From Begonia masoniana (lineage: Eukaryota > Streptophyta > Magnoliopsida > Cucurbitales > Begoniaceae): 64,000 bases of DNA. Location: the NCBI GenBank assembly GCA_022432975.1, contig CM039512.1, positions 6,039,858 to 6,103,857 on the forward strand, in the 5' to 3' direction. The notes under the pieces are model-generated. The model was given only the letters and a program-made list of their open reading frames with translations, ran no database searches and was not told the origin of the DNA. The stretch's first letter is position 1. Each line of letters starts with the position of its first letter. Of the stretch, positions 12,584-23,477 are shown piece by piece. The position numbers and the translations under genes are program-made.

Positions 12584-13800
12584 CACGACGAGAGAACAAC
12601 AAATCAAGGATGAAATACTTGAAGAATTTAGAAATATAAATGTAGAAGATGAAATCTTTTTTTTTTTTTTTCGCTTTGTATTGTAATTTGAAGTTTTCAA
12701 ACTTGTAATTTTTTTGACATGTTGCAAATGATTGACAATTATATGAGTGTCAACATAGTTAGGATATACTTAACTTGTAGTGACGAACTGTCAAATATTT
12801 ATATTGATATTTGTGCTATATATTTTTTTTATTAAATTGCCTCAAATAATTTTTTTCTCAATACATGTTATTTTATATATTAATAAAATAATTTAATTAA
12901 TTAAAAAATTAATTATTATAAGTTCACGTTATATGATAAATAATTATCATAATTTTAATAAATAAATAACTGTTTTAAAAAAATATACACGACATTGATA
13001 TAAGTTGAAAAACATTAGAAACTCGACTTGTTTAAATTGTGACTCAGAAGCTGGCTTAAGTTGAATTTTTTTTTATTGACTCGATGGGCCTGTTAGATTC
13101 GATTTATTTAACATGCTAAGCTCGGTTAAATGAATTTTTTTTGCTCGACTCAACCTGTTTTGCCATCTTATTCTTGTAATTGGTTTATGAGTTGGTGACG
13201 AGCAAGAACCATCTTTATTTGCTCTACCTATTATACTCCCTTATGTGTGTGTGTGTATATATATATACCACACATACATGCATACATACATATAGAGAGA
13301 TGTTGTTGATGGTGGGGAAGAGTTTGTGGGAAATGAGTAATGTTGGTGGAAGAAACAAATGAAAAAGCAAATCTTATCTTGAAACTGTGAAAGCTTTCAT
13401 GCAAGCATTTTCAAATCACACATCTATTCTACAGTGTCCTCATCCTCCACCATCTTCCATCCCACCCTTGTCATCTCATCATGACTCCATTTTTCACCAT
13501 CATCTATTCTCTCTAGTGTCCTCATCTTTCCACCCAACTTTTCACGATCGTCTAAGCGCTCCGTCGATTGCTCGTTCATTCGTAGTTCCAACTTCTGATC
13601 TAAAAAAAAAAAATCGAATTAGAACAACCAAAAAAAGGGATGTTTAATCTTAGTTCTTGCTAAAAGAAGCATCCATGTGAGCTTGATAAATGGAAGTTCA
13701 ATTGTTCAAACTGACCCTACATATGAGATTCTCTTACACACAGGTAGTTGTTGGTGTCTCCATGGTTCCAAATACCCGGATGTCGAAATTCCCACATGTC
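12584..13800. other. Intergenic DNA with a TG/TA microsatellite
   Basis: The region between the solo LTR and the small-peptide promoter is AT-rich. A (TG)n(TA)n tract lies at about 13241-13268. The open frames at 13180-13362 and 13387-13647 are low-complexity (His/Ser/Pro-rich) without a supported domain, and I do not call them genes. Confidence 0.5.
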
Positions 13801-13802
13801 GA

Positions 13803-14040
13803 TGACGTGGCGAAGCCAAGCCCCGCGCAATTGGTCAAGGAGACGCCAAGTAGCTTTGGCTCAGGGCCAAACACGCCCTCGAGGCACAAAAAACACAATC
13901 CCCACATGAAAACATGAGTTATGAGAAAGCCTTCTCACTATATAATATCCCAAAACACTCCCATTTTATTCATCAAATTCTTAGCCTTTTCCACTAATTT
14001 CTTAGTGAATTCTTCTCACTTTCTACAAAGTATTCGAAAC
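13803..14040 (+). promoter_or_regulatory. Putative promoter and leader of the 45-aa peptide gene
   Basis: An ACGT-core element TGACGTGG lies at 13803-13810, a form bound by bZIP factors in plants. A good TATA box (CTATATAATA, 13938-13947) lies about 100 bp before the ATG. Spacing fits transcription starting near 13970. Confidence 0.5.
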
Positions 14041-14178
14041 ATGTCTACCAAAGCCATTGCAGTCTCAAACAGTGTCAATGGAGTTGGCGCAGAGTACTAC
14101 TACCTCCCTCCCCGTCACGTTGAAGGGGACGGCGACGATGATGATAATGGCACCTACGACTATGCTCCGGCTGCATGA
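14041..14178 (+). CDS. Possible small acidic protein, 45 aa, unknown function
   Basis: From the ATG at 14041 the frame encodes 45 residues: a short Ser/Thr/Val N-terminus, a NGVGAEYYYLPPRH block, a run of Asp residues and a YDYAPAA end, then a TGA. It has no signal peptide, membrane segment or cysteine. The upstream TATA box and ACGT element, with a leader of usual length, suggest a real short gene; no upstream ATG intervenes in frame if transcription starts near 13970. I do not recognise the family. The Tyr/Pro-rich block looks like a conserved short motif in a disordered small protein. It could equally be a chance frame; conservation in relatives would settle it. Confidence 0.45.
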   Translation: MSTKAIAVSNSVNGVGAEYYYLPPRHVEGDGDDDDNGTYDYAPAA

Positions 14179-14644
14179 AAAATCTCGCAAAATGTTATTT
14201 GTTTAGGTTGAGTTTAACTAATGATATTTATAGTATCTAAGTGTTGTTGGTGTGAAAGTTTACATGAAGTTGTAACAGGTTTCTGAACTTGTAATAGTAT
14301 TATAAGCTGTATTTTTAGTGTTATAAAGTGATAATTATACTTCCTATGACAGTGATTTGTGCTCATGATCGAAGAATAACCCAGTCAAACTCCAGTCAAC
14401 AGGAATATCAATTGTTTTAATCCAATCATAGGCCAGTGTTTGGAAACTTTTATGAAGGACCACTTTAGATTGACCTTTCACTTGAGATTATGCCCTTACC
14501 CTTTTAGCAAGGGTCATATGATCCTTCTTGAACTTCATCAAGATTTGAAATCAAATTATCGAAATTTACTCCGACAAGTCGAAGATCTTTCCCGCTGTTA
14601 TCGTAAAATTGCTCTTCGAAACATCGAACTCTTGGAAAAACAAT
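14179..14644. other. Intergenic gap between the small peptide and the PPR gene
   Basis: This holds the 3' flank of the 45-aa gene and the 3' flank of the minus-strand PPR gene. A plus-strand frame at 14440-14730 overlaps the PPR C-terminus in antisense and lacks recognisable domains. Confidence 0.5.
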
Positions 14645-16612
14645 TCAAATCTTATTATGTTCTAATAGAAAGTTTTCTTCAGAAGCAACCAAAGTTCCCG
14701 CAATTTTGTCTAACATACAGCAGACCTTAGTTATTTCAGGATGAGAATAATCTCCGACAAGAAACTCGTAGACAATCCCGTCGACCTCGATCGAACTGCA
14801 TCCTGGCGTTTTTCTAATCCCCAATTCCCTCATATTCTGCCTCACTTTCGTCATGTCTTTCCATCGATCGGCACGAGCATAAATATTTGCAAGAAGCGTA
14901 TGGACACTCGAATCGGTTGATTCAATGCCCACTAGCCGTCTTGCTACCCGTTCTCCCATTTCGACATTTCCATGGATTCTACAAGCACTAAGTAAAGCAC
15001 CATAAAGAGGAATTATACTCTCATTATTTTCGTTAGGAATCTCCCCAATCAACCTTTCCGCTTCATCTAACAGCCCAGCTCGACCCAGTAGGTCGATCAG
15101 ACACCCGTAATGCTCGACCTTCGGCTCTATCCTGTACTTCTCCTTCATTGAGTTGAAAAACCTTTGACCTAAATCGACCAATCCGCCATGGCTACAAGCA
15201 CTCAAGACTCCGATAAATGTGATATCGTCCGGTTTCGCTCCTTCGCGTTCCATTTCCGAGAAAAGCTCGAGAGCTTTACTCGTCTTTCCATTCGCTGCAA
15301 GGCCGCAGATAATCGACGTCCAAGAAGCCGTATCTTTACCCTTTAACGTGTAGAAAATTTCCAAAGATTTGTCAATGGAGCCGCATTTCGCATACATTTG
15401 AACAAGAGCGGTTCCAACTATCGCATCCATCTCAATCTTGTTTTCTTTCAAGTATCCATGAATCCATTTCCCTTGCTCTAGAGCACCCACTTGAGCACAA
15501 CCTGTAAGAAGACTAACGACTGTAAACTTATCTGCTTTAACCTTCTCAATCTGCATTTTGCGAAACAACGACACTGCCTCGTCGAAACGATTGAACTGCA
15601 CAAACCCATTAATCATGGCAGTCCATAGAACAAGATCCTTAACAGGACTTCTCTCGAACAATTCTCTTGCTTCTTCCAAATCTCCACAGTTTATATACCC
15701 TGAAATTATACTGGTCCAACAAATCACATTTTTCTTCATCATCTCATCGAAAATTTTCCTCGCAACAATCATATGCCCACATTTAGCATACAGATCCAAT
15801 AAAGAATTGCTAATTATTGTTGTAAATCCAAGTTTGTCTCTAACGTAGCTATGAATTTCCTTACCAAGCTCCAGATTTCTCAATGCTGTGCAAGCTGAAA
15901 GAGTACTAACTACAGTAGCCTCATCAGGCTTCTCATTGCTCTCCATCTTCATCCTTCGGAAAACATCAACAGCCTCCTCGAATCTTCTGTTTTTGACATA
16001 TCCAGAAATCAGAACATTCCAAGAAATAGAATCTCTATCAGGCATTTTCTCAAACAGCTTCCGGGCACTATCGGCAATACCCAATTCCCCGTACATATCC
16101 ATGAGTGAATTACAGACATAGTTATCAAAGTCCATCCCAGTCTTCACGACAATGCAGTGAATCTTTTCTCCTTCCAGCACCTCCCCTAAGCACCCGATAG
16201 CCTTGAGAACAAACGGGTAAGTAAAATTATCAGGCCATAACTGATCTTCCCTCAGTTTCTCAAAAAAAAAAATGGCTTGTCTAAATCTACCTCTCTTCAC
16301 CAATCCTTTGATCATGACGTTGATAACGAAAAGATTTGGGTTTTCGATATAACTGAACACCTTTTCTGCATAGTTCAAGTGTCCACGTAATGGGTCCGCG
16401 CAAAAGGCAACGAGCTTGTTGAGAGCATCTGGGTCTTGACCGAGTCCGAGCCGGAGGATCTGGGTCTGGATTTGCTTGAGCTGGTTCAGAGAGTTGCAGT
16501 TTAGAAGATATCGAATGCATGATTTTTTTGAGAGCTTGAAGCCGAAAGAGGAAGCCGAATAAAATTGGCGGGAGAGGAAGCCTAAGACTCGAAGGTTGGG
16601 CTTGGAGAGCAT
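14645..16612 (-). CDS. PLS-class pentatricopeptide repeat protein with E-type C-terminus
   Basis: An intact, intronless 655-codon gene. The N-terminus (FLSRQFYSASSFGFKL) is basic and Ser-rich, like an organelle transit peptide. It is followed by a long array of PPR motifs with typical words: SISWNVLISGYVKNRRFEEAV, VICWTSIISGYINCGDLEEA, LVLWTAMINGFVQFNRFDEAV and KPDDITFIGVLSACSHGGLVD. The C-terminus has an E-like block (PLYGALLSACRIHGNVEMGE, LLANIYARADRWKDM, RKTPGCSSIEVDG) and ends shortly after an E+-like SHPEI segment; there is no DYW deaminase domain. Such proteins bind organellar transcripts, usually for C-to-U editing, with a deaminase supplied in trans. Lack of introns and full length suggest a working gene. 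The ATG at 16612 is the first in frame. The start lies only about 90 bp from the left edge of the MULE insertion at 16696, which therefore sits in its promoter. Confidence 0.95.
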   Translation of the reverse strand: MLSKPNLRVLGFLSRQFYSASSFGFKLSKKSCIRYLLNCNSLNQLKQIQTQILRLGLGQDPDALNKLVAFCADPLRGHLNYAEKVFSYIENPNLFVINVMIKGLVKRGRFRQAIFFFEKLREDQLWPDNFTYPFVLKAIGCLGEVLEGEKIHCIVVKTGMDFDNYVCNSLMDMYGELGIADSARKLFEKMPDRDSISWNVLISGYVKNRRFEEAVDVFRRMKMESNEKPDEATVVSTLSACTALRNLELGKEIHSYVRDKLGFTTIISNSLLDLYAKCGHMIVARKIFDEMMKKNVICWTSIISGYINCGDLEEARELFERSPVKDLVLWTAMINGFVQFNRFDEAVSLFRKMQIEKVKADKFTVVSLLTGCAQVGALEQGKWIHGYLKENKIEMDAIVGTALVQMYAKCGSIDKSLEIFYTLKGKDTASWTSIICGLAANGKTSKALELFSEMEREGAKPDDITFIGVLSACSHGGLVDLGQRFFNSMKEKYRIEPKVEHYGCLIDLLGRAGLLDEAERLIGEIPNENNESIIPLYGALLSACRIHGNVEMGERVARRLVGIESTDSSVHTLLANIYARADRWKDMTKVRQNMRELGIRKTPGCSSIEVDGIVYEFLVGDYSHPEITKVCCMLDKIAGTLVASEENFLLEHNKI

Positions 16613-17338
16613 GTGTGAACAAATGCGAGCAGTAAGTTGTCTGAATTCTCAAAATCTACATCCAAATCTAATGGTTTAGCTTCAATCAACTTCATTAATA
16701 TAAAGACAAATTACCACTTTAAACCTTAAATTTTAAGTTTTTTTAATTTTAAACCTTAAACTATCCATTCTAATGGTACAACCGTACAAATCTTAAAGTA
16801 TTGAAACATAACAAATCAAACCCTGGCGTGTGTCCTTTCATCGTCCGTTTTCGAATTTTTGCCATAGAACGAACACACGCTTAAAAACGGAGTCCGTCCG
16901 TTGTTAAGAACGGACAGACCCTTTCAAAACACAGTCCGTCCATTTATATTTTTTGCTGCAGATGGTGCGTACTCTCGAAAAACATCGTTTGTCCGCTCTT
17001 CTCTGGCGACGTGGCACTGGGATACATAACATCAGATGCACTTTGAGGGGTGTTCACCCTCCGTTCTACACCGTCCATCTGTTCTGTTTTACGTGCATTA
17101 ATAAACGGACGCACGTTAGATTAACAAGATAGAAAATAGAAGGACTCTCTATTAGGGAGTTTGTCCGTTGTCTTCAGCAGACGCACTCTTATATAAAGCA
17201 CCCTTGCTGAATGCGTCCGATCTCGCGATTATATCAGGACAGAGAGCTTCCCGAAGCTCAGTCGCGTGCTCTCCTCTCTGTTACCGACGATTTCCTCTCG
17301 ACACTTCGCCGTTTTTTTTGCAGAAAATCGACCGAAAG

Positions 17339-17560
17339 TTGCTCCAGGTTATTACTTTATCAATTCTGAATTATTTGGTTCAATTTTTATCCAAAAAATA
17401 AGTAAAATCCGAACCGATTTGTTTGGTTTGATTGTTAGATTTGTTTGGTTGCTCCAGGTTATTATTTTTTTGATTCTGACTTGTTTGGTTTGATTTTTAT
17501 CCAAAAAATCTGTGAAATCTGACTCGATTTGTTTGTTTGGATTCTGAATTATTCTATTTG
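17339..17560 (+). repeat. 110-bp tandem duplication in the left MULE arm
   Basis: TTGCTCCAGGTTATTA recurs at 17339 and 17449, followed each time by a GATT...TTTTTATCCAAAAAAT stretch. Beyond it are shorter GATTTGTTTGGTTC repeats to about 17655. The right MULE arm has a single copy. Confidence 0.75.
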
Positions 17561-17791
17561 TTTAGTTTGATTGTTCGATTTGTCCGTTTTGTTTGATTCA
17601 ATTTGTTTGGTTCGATTTGTTTGGTTCAATTTATTTGGTTCGATTGTTTGTTACAGTTTGGATGATTCTTGTTCTTTTTTGATGTCTTTTAAAGATATTT
17701 GAGAATTAGTATTCAAATTGGCTAACCGGTTGTCTTTTTGATTTGTAGGAGTTATTCAATTCGGCATATAATTACCAAAAATTATAAGGAA

Positions 17792-17808
17792 ATGGCTAAG
17801 AGATTAGT
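17792..17808 (+). pseudogene. Start of the left-hand MULE gene, cut by a Gypsy insertion
   Basis: ATGGCTAAGAGATTAGT encodes the start of a protein (MAKRLV with the next base) that matches the first residues of the right-hand transposase (MAERLV). The Gypsy LTR begins directly after it at 17809. What followed originally is unknown; a candidate remainder is the frame at 30508-30912. Confidence 0.6.
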
Positions 17809-20457
17809 TGTAACACCCAGTTTTCGGCGGGTTTTCAATTTCCCGCATAGGAATGGCATTTTCGTAAATATGTCAAAGTAAACCCGTTTTACGAACGGGA
17901 TGTTTCGTTAGAGCCCTAGTAATTAATGAGGATTTTTAGAAGAATAAGGAAATTTCAGAAATCCAAATTGACAGTTTAACGCCCAAGTGTTCGGTTTCCG
18001 CTATATGAGGTAATTTCGTAAATAATTGAAATATGTCTGTTTTGGAAATTAAGAGTTTTAATGGAATTCTCACAATTAATATGAATTTTGAGAGAAATAT
18101 GGAAATTTGGAAATCTAAATTGAAAGAGTTATACTCGAACTTCCGGTTTTGACCCTATGGCGGTTTAATTCGTAGAGATAGTAAAGTAAATCCGTTTGAC
18201 GAACGAAAAGTTTTATTAGAGCCCTAATAATAAGTTTGAATTATTGGTGAAATAAGAAAATTTCATTGAAACCGAACCGATAGCTGATTAATAGGACAAA
18301 CGAGAGATTTAAACCGAGGGACGAATTCATCTTTTGACAAGCCAAATAGATTAAAACACAAAAACCCTCATTTCTCTCACACTTAGCATTTTCCAGAGGG
18401 ATTCTTTTCCCTCTATCTGGTGACGTCAAGCCCTACACGGCGATTCCTCCTTTCCAACGATTTCTCCTCTCCGATCAACCGAGTTTCTTCACGTTTTCTC
18501 TTCCCCGCGTGATTCAAGGTGATCAAACTCGAGACGAGGAGCTCGGTGTGCAACGGACGACAGGTAAGTTCTCGTGACTTACTGTGGCCGATTGACCTAC
18601 ACCGTATGTCAGAATTTGTTGTTAAGGATTGTTGGAGCTTTGTTGTTTAATTGCTTCGCTTTGGTTGGGAAGATTAGGTTTGATTGTTTTATAGGATACG
18701 TGTTATGATGTTTTGATATATTGAGAGGTTTTGATGGTATTCTCGTTATGTATGTTTAAATTACGTACTGAACTATTCTTGCATCATTGTTTTCAAAATG
18801 CCATGAAAACGAATTTACGCATTGATTTCAAAGAGAAAGAATTGCGTGCATGTAACAAGTAATTGAACAACATATGGTGGTTATTCGGGGTGAGGTTCAG
18901 ACCTGGCGTTCCGTGGTGAGCGGGTCTCCCTCCTTTCAGATGGTGTGGGCTATCTACCCGCTTGATGTGCCCTATCCATCTGACTGATTTAGGGCCCCGA
19001 TAACCAAGACTGACACGTACTGAAATGAATGACATGGACGACTTTCATTGCATACATGATCATGCATATACATTTACGTAGAACTTGCTGAGATTTTTAT
19101 CTCATAGGTGTCTTTATGGTGTAGGTGACTATGAGCAAGGTGAGGACGATGTCCCTCCACCTGACGAGCCTACAGCTTGAGGGAGGATGTTCATGGGAGC
19201 GGTTGGAGTAGTCGATGCGAGCACAACCCGTACGGAGCATAGGTTATGTGTTTTGGGATTTTGGGTTGCAGTGGTTGATGGGGGACGATAGTAATGTTTC
19301 AATAGAACCCTTATTAGGATGCTTGGTATCTGGATAGGTTATAAATCGATATTTTGTTTAGTTTCCGCCACGTACAGTGAACATTGACTTTTTAGTGAAA
19401 TAGAAATGTAGGTTGTAAAATTGGATGAGTTTTGATGTTTTGAAGGTAGTTTGAGGATTTAAGTTAGAATTGAAGTTTGGTGTTTGATTTCGATGATTTT
19501 AGGTGGAACGTTCGGTTTTTAGAACGATCCACGCAGATGGTTTTCGTGAATTTTTGATATGTTTTTGGATACGTTTTTGCGCTCCGTTTTAGGTCGGTTT
19601 TTAAAGAATTTTACGGGAGGCAAAGTTGAGGATGTCGGGAATGCGTAGGTAAACTTTTAAGCGATTTGGAGGTATTTGGTTCGGGAAAATAGGAAGAAAT
19701 ATGGGGAAAAGTCAAAAAGGGTCAAAATGGGTGTTTTTAGGTGTTTTTGGGCGAGAAAAACCCGTGCTCGACCGATCGATCGGGCTCGGGGGGCGATCGA
19801 TCGCGGCCGGGGTGTTTTTGGATGAAGAAAGCCCGAGCCGGCCCGATCGGTCGGGCCCGGGGCGCGACCGATCGGGCCGGGCGCTTGGTGGGCGCGCAGT
19901 GCGCACAGCAGGCGTGCAGCGCGGGCGCGCTGCAGGCGCGCCCAGCGTGCCCCACTTGGCCCCGAATCATTTTTTTTTTCAAATTTCGACTTTTCAAAAC
20001 ACGTTTTAACCCGACCTTTTACAATACTTTTTAAACATATTTTACGAGCGATCCCCAAGTATTTTAGAGGGTTTTAAGGACCCGAAAACCGAGACGACGT
20101 TTTTTCGAAAAATGGTTTTAATCTCGTTTTAGTGATTTAAACATTGACGAACCTTATGCCCAACTTGTTAAAGCCTCTTTTGATGAATCCCGACCCTAGA
20201 TGAGTCATTCCGGGTATGTCTTAAGTTAGAGCCAAAATGTCGATAGAGGTGGATTAAATGCCCGAGTCCGTTCTCCAACGAACGAATGAATAAAAAAAAA
20301 ATGAAGGAAAATGAATGAACGAAAAGGGAATGGAAATGATAAAAGAAAAGAAAAAAAAAAATTTAAGTGAGAACGAGCGAGGGTAACACGTATGTATGTA
20401 GGTATGCACGCACGACACAGGTCGTGGCGGCACCGACGTGGGGTCGGGGTCGTCACA
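17809..20457 (+). repeat. 5' LTR of the Gypsy element
   Basis: Begins TGTAACACCC and ends GGGGTCGTCACA. It matches 23478-25509 with no net length change across 2,032 bp. A GC-rich block of GATCG-type palindromes and GCGC words lies at 19760-19965. Confidence 0.9.
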
Positions 20458-20462
20458 ACAGT

Positions 20463-20474
20463 TGGTATCAAAGC
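20463..20474 (+). other. Primer-binding site (initiator tRNA-Met)
   Basis: TGGTATCAAAGC lies 5 bp after the 5' LTR. It differs at one base from the canonical TGGTATCAGAGC complement of plant initiator tRNA-Met. Confidence 0.8.
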
Positions 20475-20619
20475 TCCCGGGTTTTAAAATCGGTTCTGCA
20501 GACTGCTCGACTACGCAAGCCACTTCACGGACATGCTTCTTCAAACTGTAAGTACGTTTTTAAGTTTTATTTGTCTTGTTTCTTAGAGTTATTGTTTCTA
20601 ACTTGTATAGGAGTATAAA

Positions 20620-21105
20620 ATGGTGCGTAAAGAAAATGACCAAGATGAGAGAGATGACACCATAGACCAACTCAAGGATTTTATAGCTCAACAATCCCAA
20701 CACTTAGAACGACAGGCTCAACATATGGAAAGACAGTCTCAACAACTAGATCAACAAGCACAACACATAAACAGGCAATCTCTCCAGCTTGAGACATTGA
20801 TAAACCGAGAGGGCCCTGGAACCCAGGTGGTGATTGCTCCTAGTAGCCACAGTATGGATAGGTTCATTTTTGGATTTCAACCATACCCCGTAGAGGAAGG
20901 ACAACGAAGAGGTGTTAAAAGGCCGTACGAGGGAAGGAATAGCCAGGGTAAAGGGAAACAGGCGCAAGGAACTTCTCGAAGACCACAGTGTCCTAATTGC
21001 CAGAAGGGGCACTATGGTGCCTGTAGATTGGGTACGGACAACTGCTACAGATGTGGGGTGGCGGGCCACTACGCCCACAATTGTCCAAGAACGGCTGCCG
21101 GTTAG
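20620..21105 (+). CDS. Truncated Gag with coiled coil and two zinc knuckles
   Basis: A 161-codon frame. The N-terminal 70 residues are a Gln-rich heptad-like repeat (QSQHLERQAQHMERQSQQLD), a probable coiled coil. The C-terminus holds two CCHC-type knuckles, CPNCQKGHYGAC and CYRCGVAGHYAHNC, which bind RNA in retrotransposon nucleocapsids. The capsid core domain of some 200 residues normally lying between them in Gypsy Gag is missing, so this is an internally deleted Gag. The frame ends without leading into a protease. Whether it is expressed is unknown. Confidence 0.75.
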   Translation: MVRKENDQDERDDTIDQLKDFIAQQSQHLERQAQHMERQSQQLDQQAQHINRQSLQLETLINREGPGTQVVIAPSSHSMDRFIFGFQPYPVEEGQRRGVKRPYEGRNSQGKGKQAQGTSRRPQCPNCQKGHYGACRLGTDNCYRCGVAGHYAHNCPRTAAG

Positions 21106-23463
21106 GAGAGAGTCACACCGAACAAAGTTGCCCCGATTGCAGACGAGGGAACTGCTCGGTCATCAGACGTTTCAGGTAGGGTTTTATCTTCCCAGTTCAG
21201 GTTGGGTTTTAGCTCCGAGTTGATGAAATGAGGAATAATGAAATAGAAATGGGGTAGTTGGAGCGATGGCTTTGTGACAATACGTGTGCAGTAAATAAAA
21301 TTAAGTTTGAGAATAGAGGGACAAGAGAATTGTAGAAGGTGGGTATGAAGGGGTTACTAAACGAGCCTCAACGGGGAGACAGTAGGTTAGATGCAGAACG
21401 ATAAAGACTTATTAGAAGGAGAGTCATGCGTTAAGGGGATTAACATAACTTAACCACAGGAAGTTGTACCCCGAAAACTGAGTTACCGTTGTGAGGATAT
21501 AATTTACGAGATGTAAGATTTAAGTAGATAGAAACTGGACCACAGTTAATAGAGCCTTAGGGTCTTAGCATTTGATCAATCAAAGAAGGGTTGAAGCTTA
21601 GGTGTAAGACTTACTAAAGGATAACCTAGGTTGTCAAGATGCCGTTGGTATGTATGGATAGATAGGAAATCGTAGCAGGATTTGAATATCCTAGATCCAC
21701 GAGAAGTCAGGAGTGCCTAGACAAAGGTAGCCTTCAGAGAGAGAATGTAGAGTGTTAATTCCTTGGCAAAAGGGTAATGAGTCGAATACAACATTGAGGA
21801 TGAGAAATCAAAGTGATTTCAAAGGAATATTCGGATCGACCAATATCAATAAAGAGGATGGACCATTTGATAACTTCGAAGAAATCCTTATGCAATAAGA
21901 GGAACAGAGAATTTCATAGAAAACCATTTAAATAAGTTTAGAAGCGAGACTAACTCATAAATTTCCGGGAAGATTGACTCGTATTTAACAAGTCGAGACC
22001 AATAAGTACACAAATGACCTAAGATTAGAGTGTATAGTTTAGAGCACGTCAATGGTAGAATCATGGACTTGATGGTACTAGAAGTTAATGGAAGTCTAGG
22101 TTAGACATGTGAACGTGGCATAGGTAGAATAAGAATTTTAGTTAAAGACATATTGATAGAGCTCGATGATGAAGCTTATAATGAAATACGATTCTTATAT
22201 GATCATATTTATAAAGGAATGAGGATCTTATGAGAGCAGCGACATTAGCACCCAGTTGGACTCAGTAAAACCTTGTGAAATTTTGATGTTATAATTGGAG
22301 AAGTATAGCAGCGTGAACTTAGTTGTGAAATCACCATGAAATAACTAATGGGATTGGTAAGTTGCCCAAGGGAAAGTGTGACTTGGGATAATGTTGATAA
22401 AAGAGTTTAGGAGGAATCATCATGGGAAAAATGCGAGAAATTAGTAGATGTATGTTTAGGCTGCGGTGGACGTAGACGAATTTACGAAGATGTTGGTTTA
22501 CAATCTAAGAGTTATGGAAACCTTTAGGTGATAGCCAATTAAAAAAAAAAAAAAGGGAATAGGAAACTTGGGTATGGCTACTGCCTAAGGGAGTGACTAG
22601 AGAAAACCTGAACATGAAGATTATTTAGAAGGGTTAAAGAGCTTAATGTTTTGGATGATAAAGTACGGACCAACGCGTGCACAGGGCATCAAGTGTTGAC
22701 TACACAATTAGAGATCGTTTGATTGTGAACCTAGAAAGTTTGGTAAGACTCGATGCGCAAGTAAGGACGTGTTTAAGCCAATTGAGAGTAAGGAATACCA
22801 TTATGAGGTTAATATAGGAATGGAGTCGGTGTGCATCCCGACTACAGGCAGAGTTGAAGAAATTATGTTGGAATTTGGGCTACAGCCTAGGAGTTGGAAG
22901 AAATTTTAGGCATTCAATCTAATTGACGTTAGCAAGTTTATACATAGGTGCGATCTAGAGAAATGGCTAAGAGAAATTTTGACGGAAGAAAGCCTTGATG
23001 TGCCTCATTAGGAAATGGAGGACTTGAATTAGGCTTCAATCGGAGAAGCCCGAATATAAGACCAAGTCATAAGGGAAGGAAAACCTAACTTATGGATGAT
23101 TAAGTGGAAGTCAACGTATATGTGAATTTGATTTTTTTTTTTGCATATCAATGCAGTTTGGTTGTTCAAATTGGAGATTTAGGAGTTTATTAGCGTCCGA
23201 TGCCTAACCAAGGACGTGATTAGTCATATCGAACCGGTGGATGTGACCAGAAGGCTAATGTTGAGTCATTTGATTTTAAGAGATTTAGTTCAGAACCATA
23301 GAGATTGACCCTAAGTGTGATAGGACTAGAGTTCTTAAGGAAATGGAGGAAAAATACGCAAAAAGAAAAGAGGGACTGTTAGTTGAAGAGTAAGGCCGCA
23401 AGACAAAATACAATAGTATCGAGGACTATAAGTTAAGTCAAATTTTGGGGACAAAATTTCAAT
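21106..23463 (+). other. Non-coding interior of the Gypsy element
   Basis: About 2.4 kb between the gag remnant and the polypurine tract, with stops in every frame. I could not recognise protease, reverse transcriptase, RNase H or integrase motifs. It may be heavily decayed pol or replaced DNA. Confidence 0.55.
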
Positions 23464-23477
23464 TAAGGTGGGTAGAA
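23464..23477 (+). other. Polypurine tract of the Gypsy element
   Basis: AAGGTGGGTAGAA lies immediately before the 3' LTR start TGTAACACCC, where plus-strand DNA synthesis begins. Confidence 0.75.

Larger units (their letters stand above)
16705..17808 (+). repeat. Left long terminal inverted repeat of the MULE, with promoter and leader
   Basis: It is similar to the reverse complement of 33780-34636 along its length. Shared words include ACGTGCATTAATAAACGGAC, CTTCAGC and CAGAAAATCGACCGAAA, then an intron donor-like CCAGGTTATT and finally ATGGCT(A/G)AGAGATT. The left arm is longer because a 110-bp segment starting TTGCTCCAGGTT is duplicated in tandem (17339 and 17449). Many ACGGAC(G/A)-type words recur and may be protein-binding sites. 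Confidence 0.82.

Noticed and set aside
13387..13647. His/Ser/Pro-rich 86-codon frame
   Set aside because: Low-complexity, partly repetitive DNA (two similar CATCATCTATTCT stretches), no conserved motif.
14440..14730. 96-codon plus-strand frame
   Set aside because: It overlaps the PPR C-terminus in antisense, has no domain and no promoter signal.
19657..20058. Several overlapping Arg/Pro/Ala-rich frames on both strands
   Set aside because: They arise from the GC-rich low-complexity block of the LTR, where stop codons are rare.
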